Origin: Deltaproteobacteria bacterium
GTDB taxonomy: Bacteria > Desulfobacterota > Desulfovibrionia > Desulfovibrionales > Desulfovibrionaceae
DNA: 64,000 nt
Direction: 5' to 3'
Assembly: GCA_031285295.1 (NCBI GenBank)
Contig: JAITWK010000024.1
Coordinates: 1 to 64,000 of the forward strand
Numbering within the stretch: the stretch's first letter is position 1; each line of letters starts with the position of its first letter. Made by a program: the position numbers and the translations under genes. This document shows positions 6,729 to 13,982 of this stretch, piece after piece. Below the pieces are notes generated by a model, which was not told where the DNA came from, searched no databases, and saw only the letters and a list, made by a program, of their open reading frames with translations.

Positions 6729-8498
6729 TCAGCGTCGTTCCAGCACATGCCTGATTGCGGAAATGATAGCATCGTACTGCACAGGTTTGCTGATATGGCC
6801 GTCCATTCCTGCGTTAACGGCATCGTTAACATCTTCCTTGAAGGCATTGGCGGTCATTGCGATAATCGGGAGTGTTTTTGCGTCAGGATGATCAAGCGCA
6901 CGGATTTCCCGCGCTGCCTCCAAACCGTCCATTACCGGCATTTGGACGTCCATAAACACGAGCAAATAATGCCCCGGCGCGGATTTACGTATCATTTCAA
7001 CAGCGTCCAAACCGTTTTCGGCACAGTCGAACCGAATTCCGGTTCCATCAAGCAATGCCATTACGATCTCACGGTTTATTTCCACATCATCCACCAGAAG
7101 CAAAGTGCTTCCGGAAAAATCAAGCTGGATATCGTCTGTTTCCGAAATATCCTCTTGCTTATCCGGCGCAACGCCCAGTACAATCGAAAAATAGAACCGC
7201 GCCCCTTCACCAACGGTACTTTCGACTTTAATATCGCCGCCCATCATTTCCACTATGCGGCGGCTAATCGCGAGACCCAATCCTGTGCCTCCGTACTTGC
7301 GTGAAATGCTGGGCTCCTGTTGCTCAAACGGTTTGAACAATCGCGCCTTAAAGTCTTGTGTAATGCCGATGCCCGTATCCCGCACGGAGAACCGTACAAT
7401 TGCCCTATCTGCCTGGCGGCCGGTTTCCTCCACAGTCAAAGTAACCCTTCCACCCGCAGGCGTGAATTTGACAGCATTGGATACCAGATTCATCAATACC
7501 TGCGAGAGGCGGGTCGCATCACCAGTATAGGAACCCTCAAGCGTTTTTTCCCGCGTCATCGCAATATTTTTTTCTTTGGCCTGCGGCATGAATTGGCTAA
7601 TCAGATTATCCAAAAGGGACGCAATATCGAATGTTTTCTCTTCCAAAACCATTTTTCCTTCTTCGATTTTGGAAAAATCAAGCACGTCGCTTATAAGCCC
7701 CAGAAGGTGTTGCGACGAAATACCGATCTGCTCAATGCCTTTTTTATACTGTTCTGCCTCGCCGCTACGTTGTGCAACCTGAACCATTCCGATGATCGCG
7801 TTTAGTGGAGTACGCATTTCATGACTGAGGTTTGCAAAAAAAAGATTCTTTGCGTTCATCGCCCACCGTGCTTGCCCTATTGATGAAATATTGTTGTAAA
7901 CACTATTCATCTGTTGGCAATATACCGTGAATGAAGACAGTATTTCCGTTGGGTAAAAATCGTAGAACTGTTTCCCAGCCTGCGTGATCATGCCAAGAAA
8001 AAAGCCCTTCAACGAACGCTCATTATCAAAAATTGGCATATAAATCACGTGTGCAGCGTCAAACGCCGCCCACGGTGCTTCCGGATCAGCAGCATCCGGC
8101 ATAATAGCTTTCTGCCTGTCAAAGGCCCAATGTTCTTTGTTCGCAAGCCATAATTTGTTGATCGTCAGTATTCTGTTTGTGCCAGACGGAACAATGTTGC
8201 AGTTGCCCACAAGACTCATGGATTCACCATAAAGATCCAGCATGTATACAGCGCTGGCCTCCAGTTGGAAAACATCCACTATGCCCTCGGCGGCAATCGC
8301 ATAAAAGCTGTCGAAATCCTCAACCTGGAAAGTCCGTTGGGAAATATGATGGATACGCTTGAACATATCAATCTGCGTATCCAGGCGGCTCTGGACATCA
8401 CGCCTTTTTTGCGTCTTCAGTTCATTCGCAGCAAGCAGTTCCTGCAACCGTATATTTTCTGCTTTAAGCCGCGTTATTTCCCCATCTTTGCCATCCAT
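6729..8498 (-). CDS. Cytoplasmic hybrid histidine kinase / response regulator with GAF-like sensor
   Basis: Sensor kinase with no predicted membrane segment. Numbered from an upstream ATG at 8516 (595 residues): a coiled-coil N-terminus (about 13-45), a GAF-like domain (about 58-205), a HisKA H-box SHEMRTPLNA with phospho-acceptor H232, N-box N347, DTGIG at 380-384, GGTGLGL at 409-415, and a C-terminal receiver with DD476-477, phospho-acceptor D523 and K577. I prefer the ATG at 8498, seventh codon of that frame, because AAGGAAAAG lies just before it. It follows the FIST gene by 23 bases, so the two are probably cotranscribed. FIST proteins often accompany signalling modules; I infer that the FIST protein supplies the input. 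No dedicated output regulator is adjacent. Confidence 0.9.
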   Translation of the reverse strand: MDGKDGEITRLKAENIRLQELLAANELKTQKRRDVQSRLDTQIDMFKRIHHISQRTFQVEDFDSFYAIAAEGIVDVFQLEASAVYMLDLYGESMSLVGNCNIVPSGTNRILTINKLWLANKEHWAFDRQKAIMPDAADPEAPWAAFDAAHVIYMPIFDNERSLKGFFLGMITQAGKQFYDFYPTEILSSFTVYCQQMNSVYNNISSIGQARWAMNAKNLFFANLSHEMRTPLNAIIGMVQVAQRSGEAEQYKKGIEQIGISSQHLLGLISDVLDFSKIEEGKMVLEEKTFDIASLLDNLISQFMPQAKEKNIAMTREKTLEGSYTGDATRLSQVLMNLVSNAVKFTPAGGRVTLTVEETGRQADRAIVRFSVRDTGIGITQDFKARLFKPFEQQEPSISRKYGGTGLGLAISRRIVEMMGGDIKVESTVGEGARFYFSIVLGVAPDKQEDISETDDIQLDFSGSTLLLVDDVEINREIVMALLDGTGIRFDCAENGLDAVEMIRKSAPGHYLLVFMDVQMPVMDGLEAAREIRALDHPDAKTLPIIAMTANAFKEDVNDAVNAGMDGHISKPVQYDAIISAIRHVLERR

Positions 8499-8521
8499 CG
8501 GACTTTTCCTTTCCATAAAAA

Positions 8522-9730
8522 TTACCGGTATAGCACAAGCAACGCGGTGGAATAATTATGGAAGGTATTTCTCCCCCCGAGAATAGCATATTCACCAAAG
8601 CCATACATGCCCAGCCATGCCGGCACAACACCACCGTTTGATAGCGCCTGGTGCATCATGGCAATGATTTCATCTTTAATCACTTTATTAAACAGAAAAC
8701 GACCGCGCGCAAGGCAGTCTGTCTGAAATACAGCCACCGGAACACCAGCGCCGATTTGCTCTTTTAAAAATTCAAGCGAACGTTCCTGCTCTGAAAAAAT
8801 CAAATCTTCATCGCGTTGCGTCAGCCATAGCTTTGTGCCTGCCTGAACTGTCGCGGGATAATGGATCGTACCATTGGAATCATACTTTGTAATGACCCGG
8901 AGTATGTGCTGATTACCGTATTCTTGCGCAAGTGCCTCCGGCAATTCTTCGGCGAGTGCGCCCACCGGAATGGTCTCACCGCATATGGTATCCGGCGCGG
9001 GCTTTAGTCCTAACCTGTCGGTAAAAACCGTCCATGCGGGGCGGCCGTCGAATTCTATGATCTTGTTTCCGTCTGCTTTGGTCACGATCATTGGTTCGCC
9101 ATACGCGGTAAAACCATGCGTTGCGCGCGTGACCGCCTTAAGGCTCGCATCGTTGAACGCCGCCGCCCATGCGCCGTGTTCCGTCAAAGCTTCTCCGGTA
9201 TATTGCTGACTGACAAGACCGCGCATATTGTCAGAAGATGTGCCGCCGAATATCGTGATTTCTTTACCGAAGGTTTCTTCAAATGCATTTACCACCAAAT
9301 CGTTAGCAATATCGATGCCCGGACAAAGCAAATAGATAATCGTCGCGTCCGGCGCTTTATCATGCAGCGCACGCGCCAGTTCCAATCCCTTTTCATAAGA
9401 GTTATGGCCAAAAATATCATCCACCCCGGCATACGCAAATTCTTCCTGTGGTCCGCAAACCGCCATCATGGCAAGATCGCTCATGGACTCACCCACGCCG
9501 TCGCGGCCCGTTACTCCACTGCAGGAACTTCCCAGCGTAACATAATTTTGCTCCCCCGCCTTTTGGCGTACCGAGGCAGCCAGCCTGTCGAGCTTATGTC
9601 CCAACGGGGCATTGATAATAACCGCCCTCAAATCGTCAGGAACCTGCCCTCCGAATGCAATATCAAAGCACTCGTCTATCGCCCGCTGACTGTTTGCTAT
9701 GCGCACATTTGCCGAATAAAATCTGATCAT
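8522..9730 (-). CDS. FIST-domain sensory protein (FIST_N + FIST_C)
   Basis: About 402 residues from the ATG at 9730 (AAAGGATGGGG upstream; a start six codons earlier is less well placed). The sequence has the FIST_N pattern with LGSSCSGV and FGGTSSDN, and a FIST_C domain with FQTDCLARGRFLF and GMYGFGEYA near the end, a typical FIST terminus. FIST domains are proposed to bind small ligands such as amino acids and often act with kinases or chemoreceptors. No signal peptide or membrane helix is visible, so it should be cytoplasmic. It is first in a minus-strand pair with the hybrid kinase, which suggests a ligand-sensing two-protein module. Confidence 0.9.
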   Translation of the reverse strand: MIRFYSANVRIANSQRAIDECFDIAFGGQVPDDLRAVIINAPLGHKLDRLAASVRQKAGEQNYVTLGSSCSGVTGRDGVGESMSDLAMMAVCGPQEEFAYAGVDDIFGHNSYEKGLELARALHDKAPDATIIYLLCPGIDIANDLVVNAFEETFGKEITIFGGTSSDNMRGLVSQQYTGEALTEHGAWAAAFNDASLKAVTRATHGFTAYGEPMIVTKADGNKIIEFDGRPAWTVFTDRLGLKPAPDTICGETIPVGALAEELPEALAQEYGNQHILRVITKYDSNGTIHYPATVQAGTKLWLTQRDEDLIFSEQERSLEFLKEQIGAGVPVAVFQTDCLARGRFLFNKVIKDEIIAMMHQALSNGGVVPAWLGMYGFGEYAILGGRNTFHNYSTALLVLYR

Positions 9731-10122
9731 GGCACCCCATCCTTTCATCGATTATTCAAAAACATTGTTCTCCGCCAATATAAGCGCCGATTAAGCGCTT
9801 TACTGTCTAAGGCAATGGGTGTGCAGGGTGTTTTACCCGCTCTCTAGTGTATTATTGGCATTATAATATCAATTTAACGTATGGACTACAAGGCAAGATC
9901 AAGCCGCATCGCCGGGATATGCTGTGACTATCAAAACGAGCAAAAGAGAAGTCCGCAAGGATTTTGATGACTTGCGGACTTGTGGTATTCTCTGGTTTAG
10001 AGGGCACATCCGATAAGCTTATATATTACATTGAAATAATATAAAATGCATGTCCGTTGCGGGGAGCCATCAAAAACAGGGACATGGATAAAAAAGAAAA
10101 ACCGGGCTTAAATTGCCCCCGC
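9731..10122. other. 392-bp intergenic region of the accessory segment
   Basis: AT-rich and without a credible gene. It holds a perfect 11-bp inverted repeat AAGTCCGCAAG/CTTGCGGACTT (9952-9984) whose minus-strand 3' side is T-rich, and a weaker GGGC/GCCC hairpin with T-rich tract at about 10092-10118 directly after the ATPase stop, a candidate terminator. The larger hairpin and its flank (GTGGTATTC) loosely resemble the tRNA-Phe terminator copies A and B. No convincing promoter for the FIST operon could be picked. Confidence 0.5.
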
Positions 10123-11541
10123 TCAACCTCGTCCAAGCCAATAACAAAACAACGGTGCCGGAACCCGCATGATGCGGGATTGGGTGCCATTTAAAACCAT
10201 TGGCCCAAAATCATCCGCAGATTTGACAATTACAAAACCATGCGGGGGGGTCTTCGTCTCCATAAACTCCATAAGTCCCTTCAAATCTCCAACCCCGCTA
10301 TGCTGAGCCCGATACTTCACCTCAAAGGGAATGCTCACGCCGTCAGCTTCAGCGATGACATCTACTTCATGAGCCTTTTTTCCGCGCCAGTAAGAGAAAT
10401 GGACATTTTGCGCATGGGTGTGGGTGAAGAGATGTTTGAACACCGCCGTTTCAGCAGCCGCCCCCAGAGCGGCGGCATCTTCCAACAGGCTTTTGCCCTT
10501 GAGCATGACAGCCGGAGCAATGGCGGCATCGGCGAGGTAAACTTTGAAGCGCCCCCGCAATACATCCTTGCCGTAGCCATAAGGCGGCAGACGGTAAATG
10601 AGGTGAGTGGCCTCAAGCAATTCGATAAAACTTTGAGCTGTGGGACGTTTTACCTCCAGATTGGCGCACAGGTTAGGCATATCCAGAAGGCCGCCATCAT
10701 GAAGGCAGAGATACAGGAATGTATGTTCAAGATCGAGAACCCTCCGGACGCCAAAAAGCGCGGTCATGTCACGCTTGAGCACTTTATCGATAATATCTTC
10801 CCGCAACAGCCTCTGCCCCTGGGGGATGCTCTCTATAAGCGCCGTCTGCGGGAAGCCGCCGCGAAGCAGATATTCATGGAAATGTCCGGCATACTTCCCG
10901 GCCACTTCCCGGCAATAGTAAAAATTGCGTGGCTCCCAAGCAAAGAACAGGTCATCAATACTATTCAAAGGAGGAAGTTCCGGCAAAGGCACTTTTTTTA
11001 GTTGAATGTATTCGAAAAAGGATAAGGTCGGCAGCTTGATAGTATGCCAGCGTCCGACCCCGGACTCCAGCCCGGCTTCGGCTAGAGGCATGGCGGAACC
11101 AGTAAAGGCGATTCTTCTGTCTTTTTGGAAATCCACTTGCAGCTTGATCCAGGTACCCCACTCGCGGATGAACTGGGCTTCATCCAAAAACAGATACTCT
11201 TGCCCGTTGGCGGCGGGCTCGCGCTCCCGCCAGGCTTCCAGAACGGCGTCAATACCGGCCAGCTTGAGCAACGGGTGGTCAAAGGTGGCATAGAGTATAT
11301 TTGATGGCGGTACGCCCTGATCCAGTAATTTTTGCACCGCCTGGAGCAACAACGTTGTTTTGCCTACTTGGCGGGCACCAGAAAGTAACACTGCGCGTGG
11401 CGCTGGCGGGTTTTCCACCCATTCGAACAGTTCGGCAAAAACGGTACGATGCCAAGGCGACACATCGGCTATTGGCTCCCCACGCCACCAAGGGTTAAAT
11501 TGGGAAAGCACGGCAACAAGTTCATCACGAGATATTTTCAT
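10123..11541 (-). CDS. AAA-family ATPase with C-terminal DUF4143 domain
   Basis: A 472-residue protein of the widespread ATPase family with P-loop GARQVGKT (55-62), Walker B YLFLDEAQ (about 115-122), and a C-terminal DUF4143 region carrying a PD-(D/E)XK-like pattern: EVDVIAE followed by FEVKYRA. These proteins are common in accessory regions of bacteria and archaea. Their biochemical role is not established, and suggestions include nucleic-acid processing or toxin-like activity. It is monocistronic on the minus strand in an AT-richer segment, consistent with horizontal acquisition. The start is the first ATG after an AT-rich stretch with GGAAAAAT-type sequence nearby, and the length is normal for the family. 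Confidence 0.85.
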   Translation of the reverse strand: MKISRDELVAVLSQFNPWWRGEPIADVSPWHRTVFAELFEWVENPPAPRAVLLSGARQVGKTTLLLQAVQKLLDQGVPPSNILYATFDHPLLKLAGIDAVLEAWREREPAANGQEYLFLDEAQFIREWGTWIKLQVDFQKDRRIAFTGSAMPLAEAGLESGVGRWHTIKLPTLSFFEYIQLKKVPLPELPPLNSIDDLFFAWEPRNFYYCREVAGKYAGHFHEYLLRGGFPQTALIESIPQGQRLLREDIIDKVLKRDMTALFGVRRVLDLEHTFLYLCLHDGGLLDMPNLCANLEVKRPTAQSFIELLEATHLIYRLPPYGYGKDVLRGRFKVYLADAAIAPAVMLKGKSLLEDAAALGAAAETAVFKHLFTHTHAQNVHFSYWRGKKAHEVDVIAEADGVSIPFEVKYRAQHSGVGDLKGLMEFMETKTPPHGFVIVKSADDFGPMVLNGTQSRIMRVPAPLFCYWLGRG

Positions 11542-11653
11542 GAGGAAAAATTAATAAAACATACATTTTAATGCAAGTATATTTATATAAAAATATCAAA
11601 AAAGTTAATTTACCTTTTCTTTGGTGTAAAATCGATCGGTAATCATCCCATTT

Positions 11654-12511
11654 CTATCCGCTATCGCCGCCTTCATCCAGCACATTCTGCCTTAAATCCT
11701 TTGCGTTCAAGCTACTGATGGCGGATTTTCCTATGCTCTGTTCAAGCCGCTCACGAGCAACCTTTGCAGTCTCCGCGCCTTCTTTTGCAACCTCCGCGCT
11801 TGCCTTGAAGCCGACAGGTCGGCGCACAATGGAAATATCTGTGGCCGCAACTTCGGCCAGCATACCAAGCACAAGCTCCGTGTTGGTCATATTGTCGCGC
11901 AGGTTTTCTTTGGTCAGTCCTTTGAACCGTCTGTATTCCCGCGTGGTCATGCCGCTCCACGTTTTGCTCATCAAATCTGTGAGGGAGGCATATTCTTGCC
12001 CCTGCTGAACGCCGCTCTTGTCCCACTCATCGGTCAGAGACTTGCGAACTTCAATAGTTTTAATGCGCTGGTTGATCCAGGCTTCGCTATATCCCAGGCG
12101 GCGGTAATTCTGGATGGCGCGGTCAAAGGAGAGTTCAGGATCAATCGTTTCGTCAAGCCGTTCTCTGCCTACCTGGGCAAGCCACATCTTGAAGGGTTCC
12201 GCCTTTTTACTGGGAATGGATTGAACGAGGCGCAAAATCTGTTCGGTGTCGGCTACGTCGGTGAGGCGCTTCTTTCCGTCAGAGGCGACCATTTTGAACT
12301 GTTGACATTTTGTCAACAGTTCAGAACCTTCCTCATTGAGCCGCTGTTTCAGCTTGCCCCAATACAGGGTTGCGCCACGGGAGGTTGACTGGTCAGTCAA
12401 GACACCAACAATATCAACTATGGAAAACCACCATTTTTCATTTTCCTCGTCCCATTCGGCACGAACCTGGCGTGATTCAAACAGCTTGATGGATTTTTCT
12501 GCGTCATTCAT
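11654..12511 (-). CDS. BRO/DinD-like protein
   Basis: A 285-residue protein with a BRO-N type N-terminus (KLFESRQVRAEWDEENEKWWFSIVDIVGVL, in parts), a domain found in phage antirepressors and in DNA-damage-inducible protein D. The middle contains AEPFKMWLAQVGRERLDE and INQRIKTIEVRKSLTDEWDKSG, matching DinD-like proteins I recall, and the C-terminus is Ala/Glu-rich and probably helical. Function in the cell is not established; DNA binding is expected from the BRO-N domain. It stands alone between the ATPase gene and a repeat-rich gap. Probably an accessory or phage-derived gene. Confidence 0.8.
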   Translation of the reverse strand: MNDAEKSIKLFESRQVRAEWDEENEKWWFSIVDIVGVLTDQSTSRGATLYWGKLKQRLNEEGSELLTKCQQFKMVASDGKKRLTDVADTEQILRLVQSIPSKKAEPFKMWLAQVGRERLDETIDPELSFDRAIQNYRRLGYSEAWINQRIKTIEVRKSLTDEWDKSGVQQGQEYASLTDLMSKTWSGMTTREYRRFKGLTKENLRDNMTNTELVLGMLAEVAATDISIVRRPVGFKASAEVAKEGAETAKVARERLEQSIGKSAISSLNAKDLRQNVLDEGGDSG

Positions 12512-12853
12512 GGGGAACCCTTATCTTTTAGCGTCAAAGCGTCTGTGATATCGTGTTTATATGTATAAACAAAATGTAAAATTTAGTCAACTCGGTGAAG
12601 CTATCTAGATCTCCTTCAAAGAAGGGGCAGGAGTAAAAAACAAGTCCCGCAAAACCTTTTTGGCTTCGCGGGACTTCGTAATGTTCCTAATGGTGCGGGG
12701 GACGGCGTTGAAATTGAGGATAAACATATTGATTTTATTGTTTAAGATGAATTGACACTTAGAGATTTACCAGCAATTTTACCAGCAAAATAGTTTCCAC
12801 AATTCGATCCTGCTTTCCGCACGCTAGTTCGATCCTGCTTTTGGCACCTTAGT
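12512..12853. other. 342-bp intergenic region with repeats
   Basis: No gene is seen. It contains copy A of the tRNA-Phe terminator/att repeat (12642-12703), two ACCAGCAA-type direct repeats near 12768-12790, and a 25-bp tandem repeat just after the fic stop. Confidence 0.6.
12642..12703. repeat. Duplicated tRNA-Phe 3' end plus terminator (copy A, att-like)
   Basis: A 62-base block matching copy B at 13745-13807 with few mismatches: AAGTCCCGCAAAACCTTT, then the opposite hairpin arm GCGGGACTT, then CGTAATGTTCCTAATGGTGC and GGGGGAC, which in copy B is the 3' end of tRNA-Phe. With copy B it brackets the 1.1-kb Fic module. Confidence 0.75.
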
Positions 12854-12870
12854 TCAATCTCCGTTTAAGC
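12803..12870. repeat. 25-bp tandem repeat downstream of fic
   Basis: TTCGATCCTGCTTTCCGCAC plus five bases (12803-12827) is followed directly by TTCGATCCTGCTTTTGGCAC plus five bases (12828-12852), and by a third, degraded unit starting TTCAATCTCCG that overlaps the fic stop codon. Confidence 0.6.
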
Positions 12871-13456
12871 ATTCAAAAATCAATTCTGCCAGAATGCCCT
12901 TATCGCCGCTGATAGTTCCCGCCATGTAGCGTTCATATACTGCGGCATTATCCGGCGGGTTGAGATTGAGCTTCCAGCCCTTTTCCAAGGCCAGCAGACG
13001 GAGCAATTCGCGCTGGGCGCGTCCGTTGCCTTCTCTGAATGGATGCAGATAGTTTACGGAATCCAGAATTTCCGCCAGCTTGCGGGACAATGCTTGCTTA
13101 TCATCACGGTTGATGCGCTTATACGCCGCAATCAGGCTGTCGATATGCAGGAGTGCCGTATCAAAACGCTGTAAAGGGAAAAACTGCTTGCCGCCCTTGC
13201 TGATTTCTACCGTCCTCTTTTTCCCGGCCCATTTGTAAATGTCCTGAAACAAATAACGGTGGATGGCAAAAAGCGTGTCGGCGCTTTCAACAAGAATCGG
13301 ATGCGCTCGTAGCTCTTTGGCGCGTCTCGCGGTTGCGGTTGTTTCCGCAAAGGTCAGTGCCTTATAGGTACTGATATTTTCAAGGTTCCGCAGAACGCCC
13401 GTTTTCGGATCTGTGTAGACATAATCGGGGTCAACATATTTGTAGTCATTCGACAT
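12854..13456 (-). CDS. Fic-domain toxin (AMPylase-type)
   Basis: About 200 residues from the ATG at 13456 (MSNDYKYVDPDY). The Fic motif HPFREGNGRAQR (residues about 138-149) contains all catalytic positions of HPFx(D/E)GNGRxxR, so AMP transfer from ATP to a target hydroxyl is expected. The length and N-terminal layout match class I Fic proteins, which are held inactive by a separate small antitoxin; that antitoxin gene overlaps this start by 11 bases. The ATG at 13456 is preferred to 13507 because it gives the usual Fic N-terminus and translational coupling. The module lies between att-like copies A and B beside tRNA-Phe. Confidence 0.9.
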   Translation of the reverse strand: MSNDYKYVDPDYVYTDPKTGVLRNLENISTYKALTFAETTATARRAKELRAHPILVESADTLFAIHRYLFQDIYKWAGKKRTVEISKGGKQFFPLQRFDTALLHIDSLIAAYKRINRDDKQALSRKLAEILDSVNYLHPFREGNGRAQRELLRLLALEKGWKLNLNPPDNAAVYERYMAGTISGDKGILAELIFECLNGD

Positions 13457-13673
13457 ACGATTCATCCACAGCAGCGCGAACGACATCCTTAAAGGTAATT
13501 TTTCCAAGGATATAGTCGCGGATAATCTCTATACCCTTCTTCGTTGGCTGATAGCCCTCGAACATATTCGTGCCGATGGCATCCGCCGTGCTTTCCAATA
13601 CTTCTAAATCAGGAAAAGGCACCCCCATGATGGTAAGCGCGTCACGGTCTATGGTTATTGGCGTGTAGGGCAT
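13446..13673 (-). CDS. VbhA-like Fic antitoxin with TxxxEG inhibitory motif
   Basis: A 75-residue protein upstream of fic. It contains T-N-M-F-E-G followed by YQPTKKGIEIIRDYILGK. This fits the [S/T]xxxE[G/N] inhibitory helix of class I Fic antitoxins such as VbhA, in which the glutamate blocks ATP binding in the Fic active site. AAGGAGCG precedes the ATG. Its last codons overlap the Fic start (TATGTCGAATGA), so synthesis is coupled. It is longer than VbhA by an N-terminal arm of about 35 residues (start MPYTPITIDRDALTIM) that may bind DNA or simply extend the fold. Function is inferred from motif and position. Confidence 0.8.
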   Translation of the reverse strand: MPYTPITIDRDALTIMGVPFPDLEVLESTADAIGTNMFEGYQPTKKGIEIIRDYILGKITFKDVVRAAVDESYVE

Positions 13674-13744
13674 TGGCTACGCTCCTTGGTGCGTTCTTAA
13701 TGGCATAATAGCAGTTGAAGACATAGGCGACAAGCGTACGCAAA

Positions 13745-13793
13745 AAGTCCCGCAAAACCTTTGAGGCTTTGCGAGACTTCGTAATATTCCTAA
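13745..13793 (-). terminator. Terminator of tRNA-Phe (part of repeat copy B)
   Basis: On the minus strand, shortly after the tRNA CCA, AAGTCTCGCAAAGCC pairs with GGTTTTGCGGGACTT around a short loop and is followed by TTT. The same hairpin is duplicated as copy A at 12.65 kb. Confidence 0.75.
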
Positions 13794-13869
13794 TGGTGCC
13801 GGGGGACAGGATTGAACTGCCCACACGCGGATTTTCAGTCCGCTGCTCTACCAACTGAGCTACCCCGGC
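13794..13869 (-). tRNA. tRNA-Phe (anticodon GAA)
   Basis: A 76-base tRNA with encoded CCA. The acceptor GCCGGGG (13869-13863) pairs with CCCCGGC, the D-arm is AGCTCAGTTGGTAGAGC, the anticodon stem is GCGGA/TCCGC with loop CTGAAAA, and the T-arm carries TTCAATC. Its 3' end appears to have served as an integration site (see copies A and C). Confidence 0.96.
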
Positions 13870-13918
13870 AAGAAAGTTCGGTTTATACAAATGCCGAAAT
13901 AAAGGCAAGCATTTTATC

Positions 13919-13955
13919 AGGCCGGGAGCAATTTTTTATCGCGCCCGGCCTTTTG
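13919..13955. terminator. Hairpin between PaaK gene and tRNA-Phe
   Basis: AGGCCGGG (13919-13926) pairs with CCCGGCCT (13944-13951) around a 17-base AT-rich loop. The plus-strand side has TTTTG; on the minus strand, the direction of the upstream ligase gene, the tail is GATAAAATG. It probably ends the ligase transcript. Confidence 0.6.
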
Positions 13956-13982
13956 AGTTTTTTATCGCTTATGCGGGCGCTA

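Noticed and set aside
6658..6847. N-terminal extension of the methyltransferase-like gene
   Set aside because: Would overlap the kinase gene out of frame and read through att-like copy C; the ATG at 6658 has a ribosome-binding site.
12768..12870. CRISPR-like array near fic
   Set aside because: Units are adjacent tandem repeats of 25 bp without spacers, only two to three copies and no cas genes nearby.
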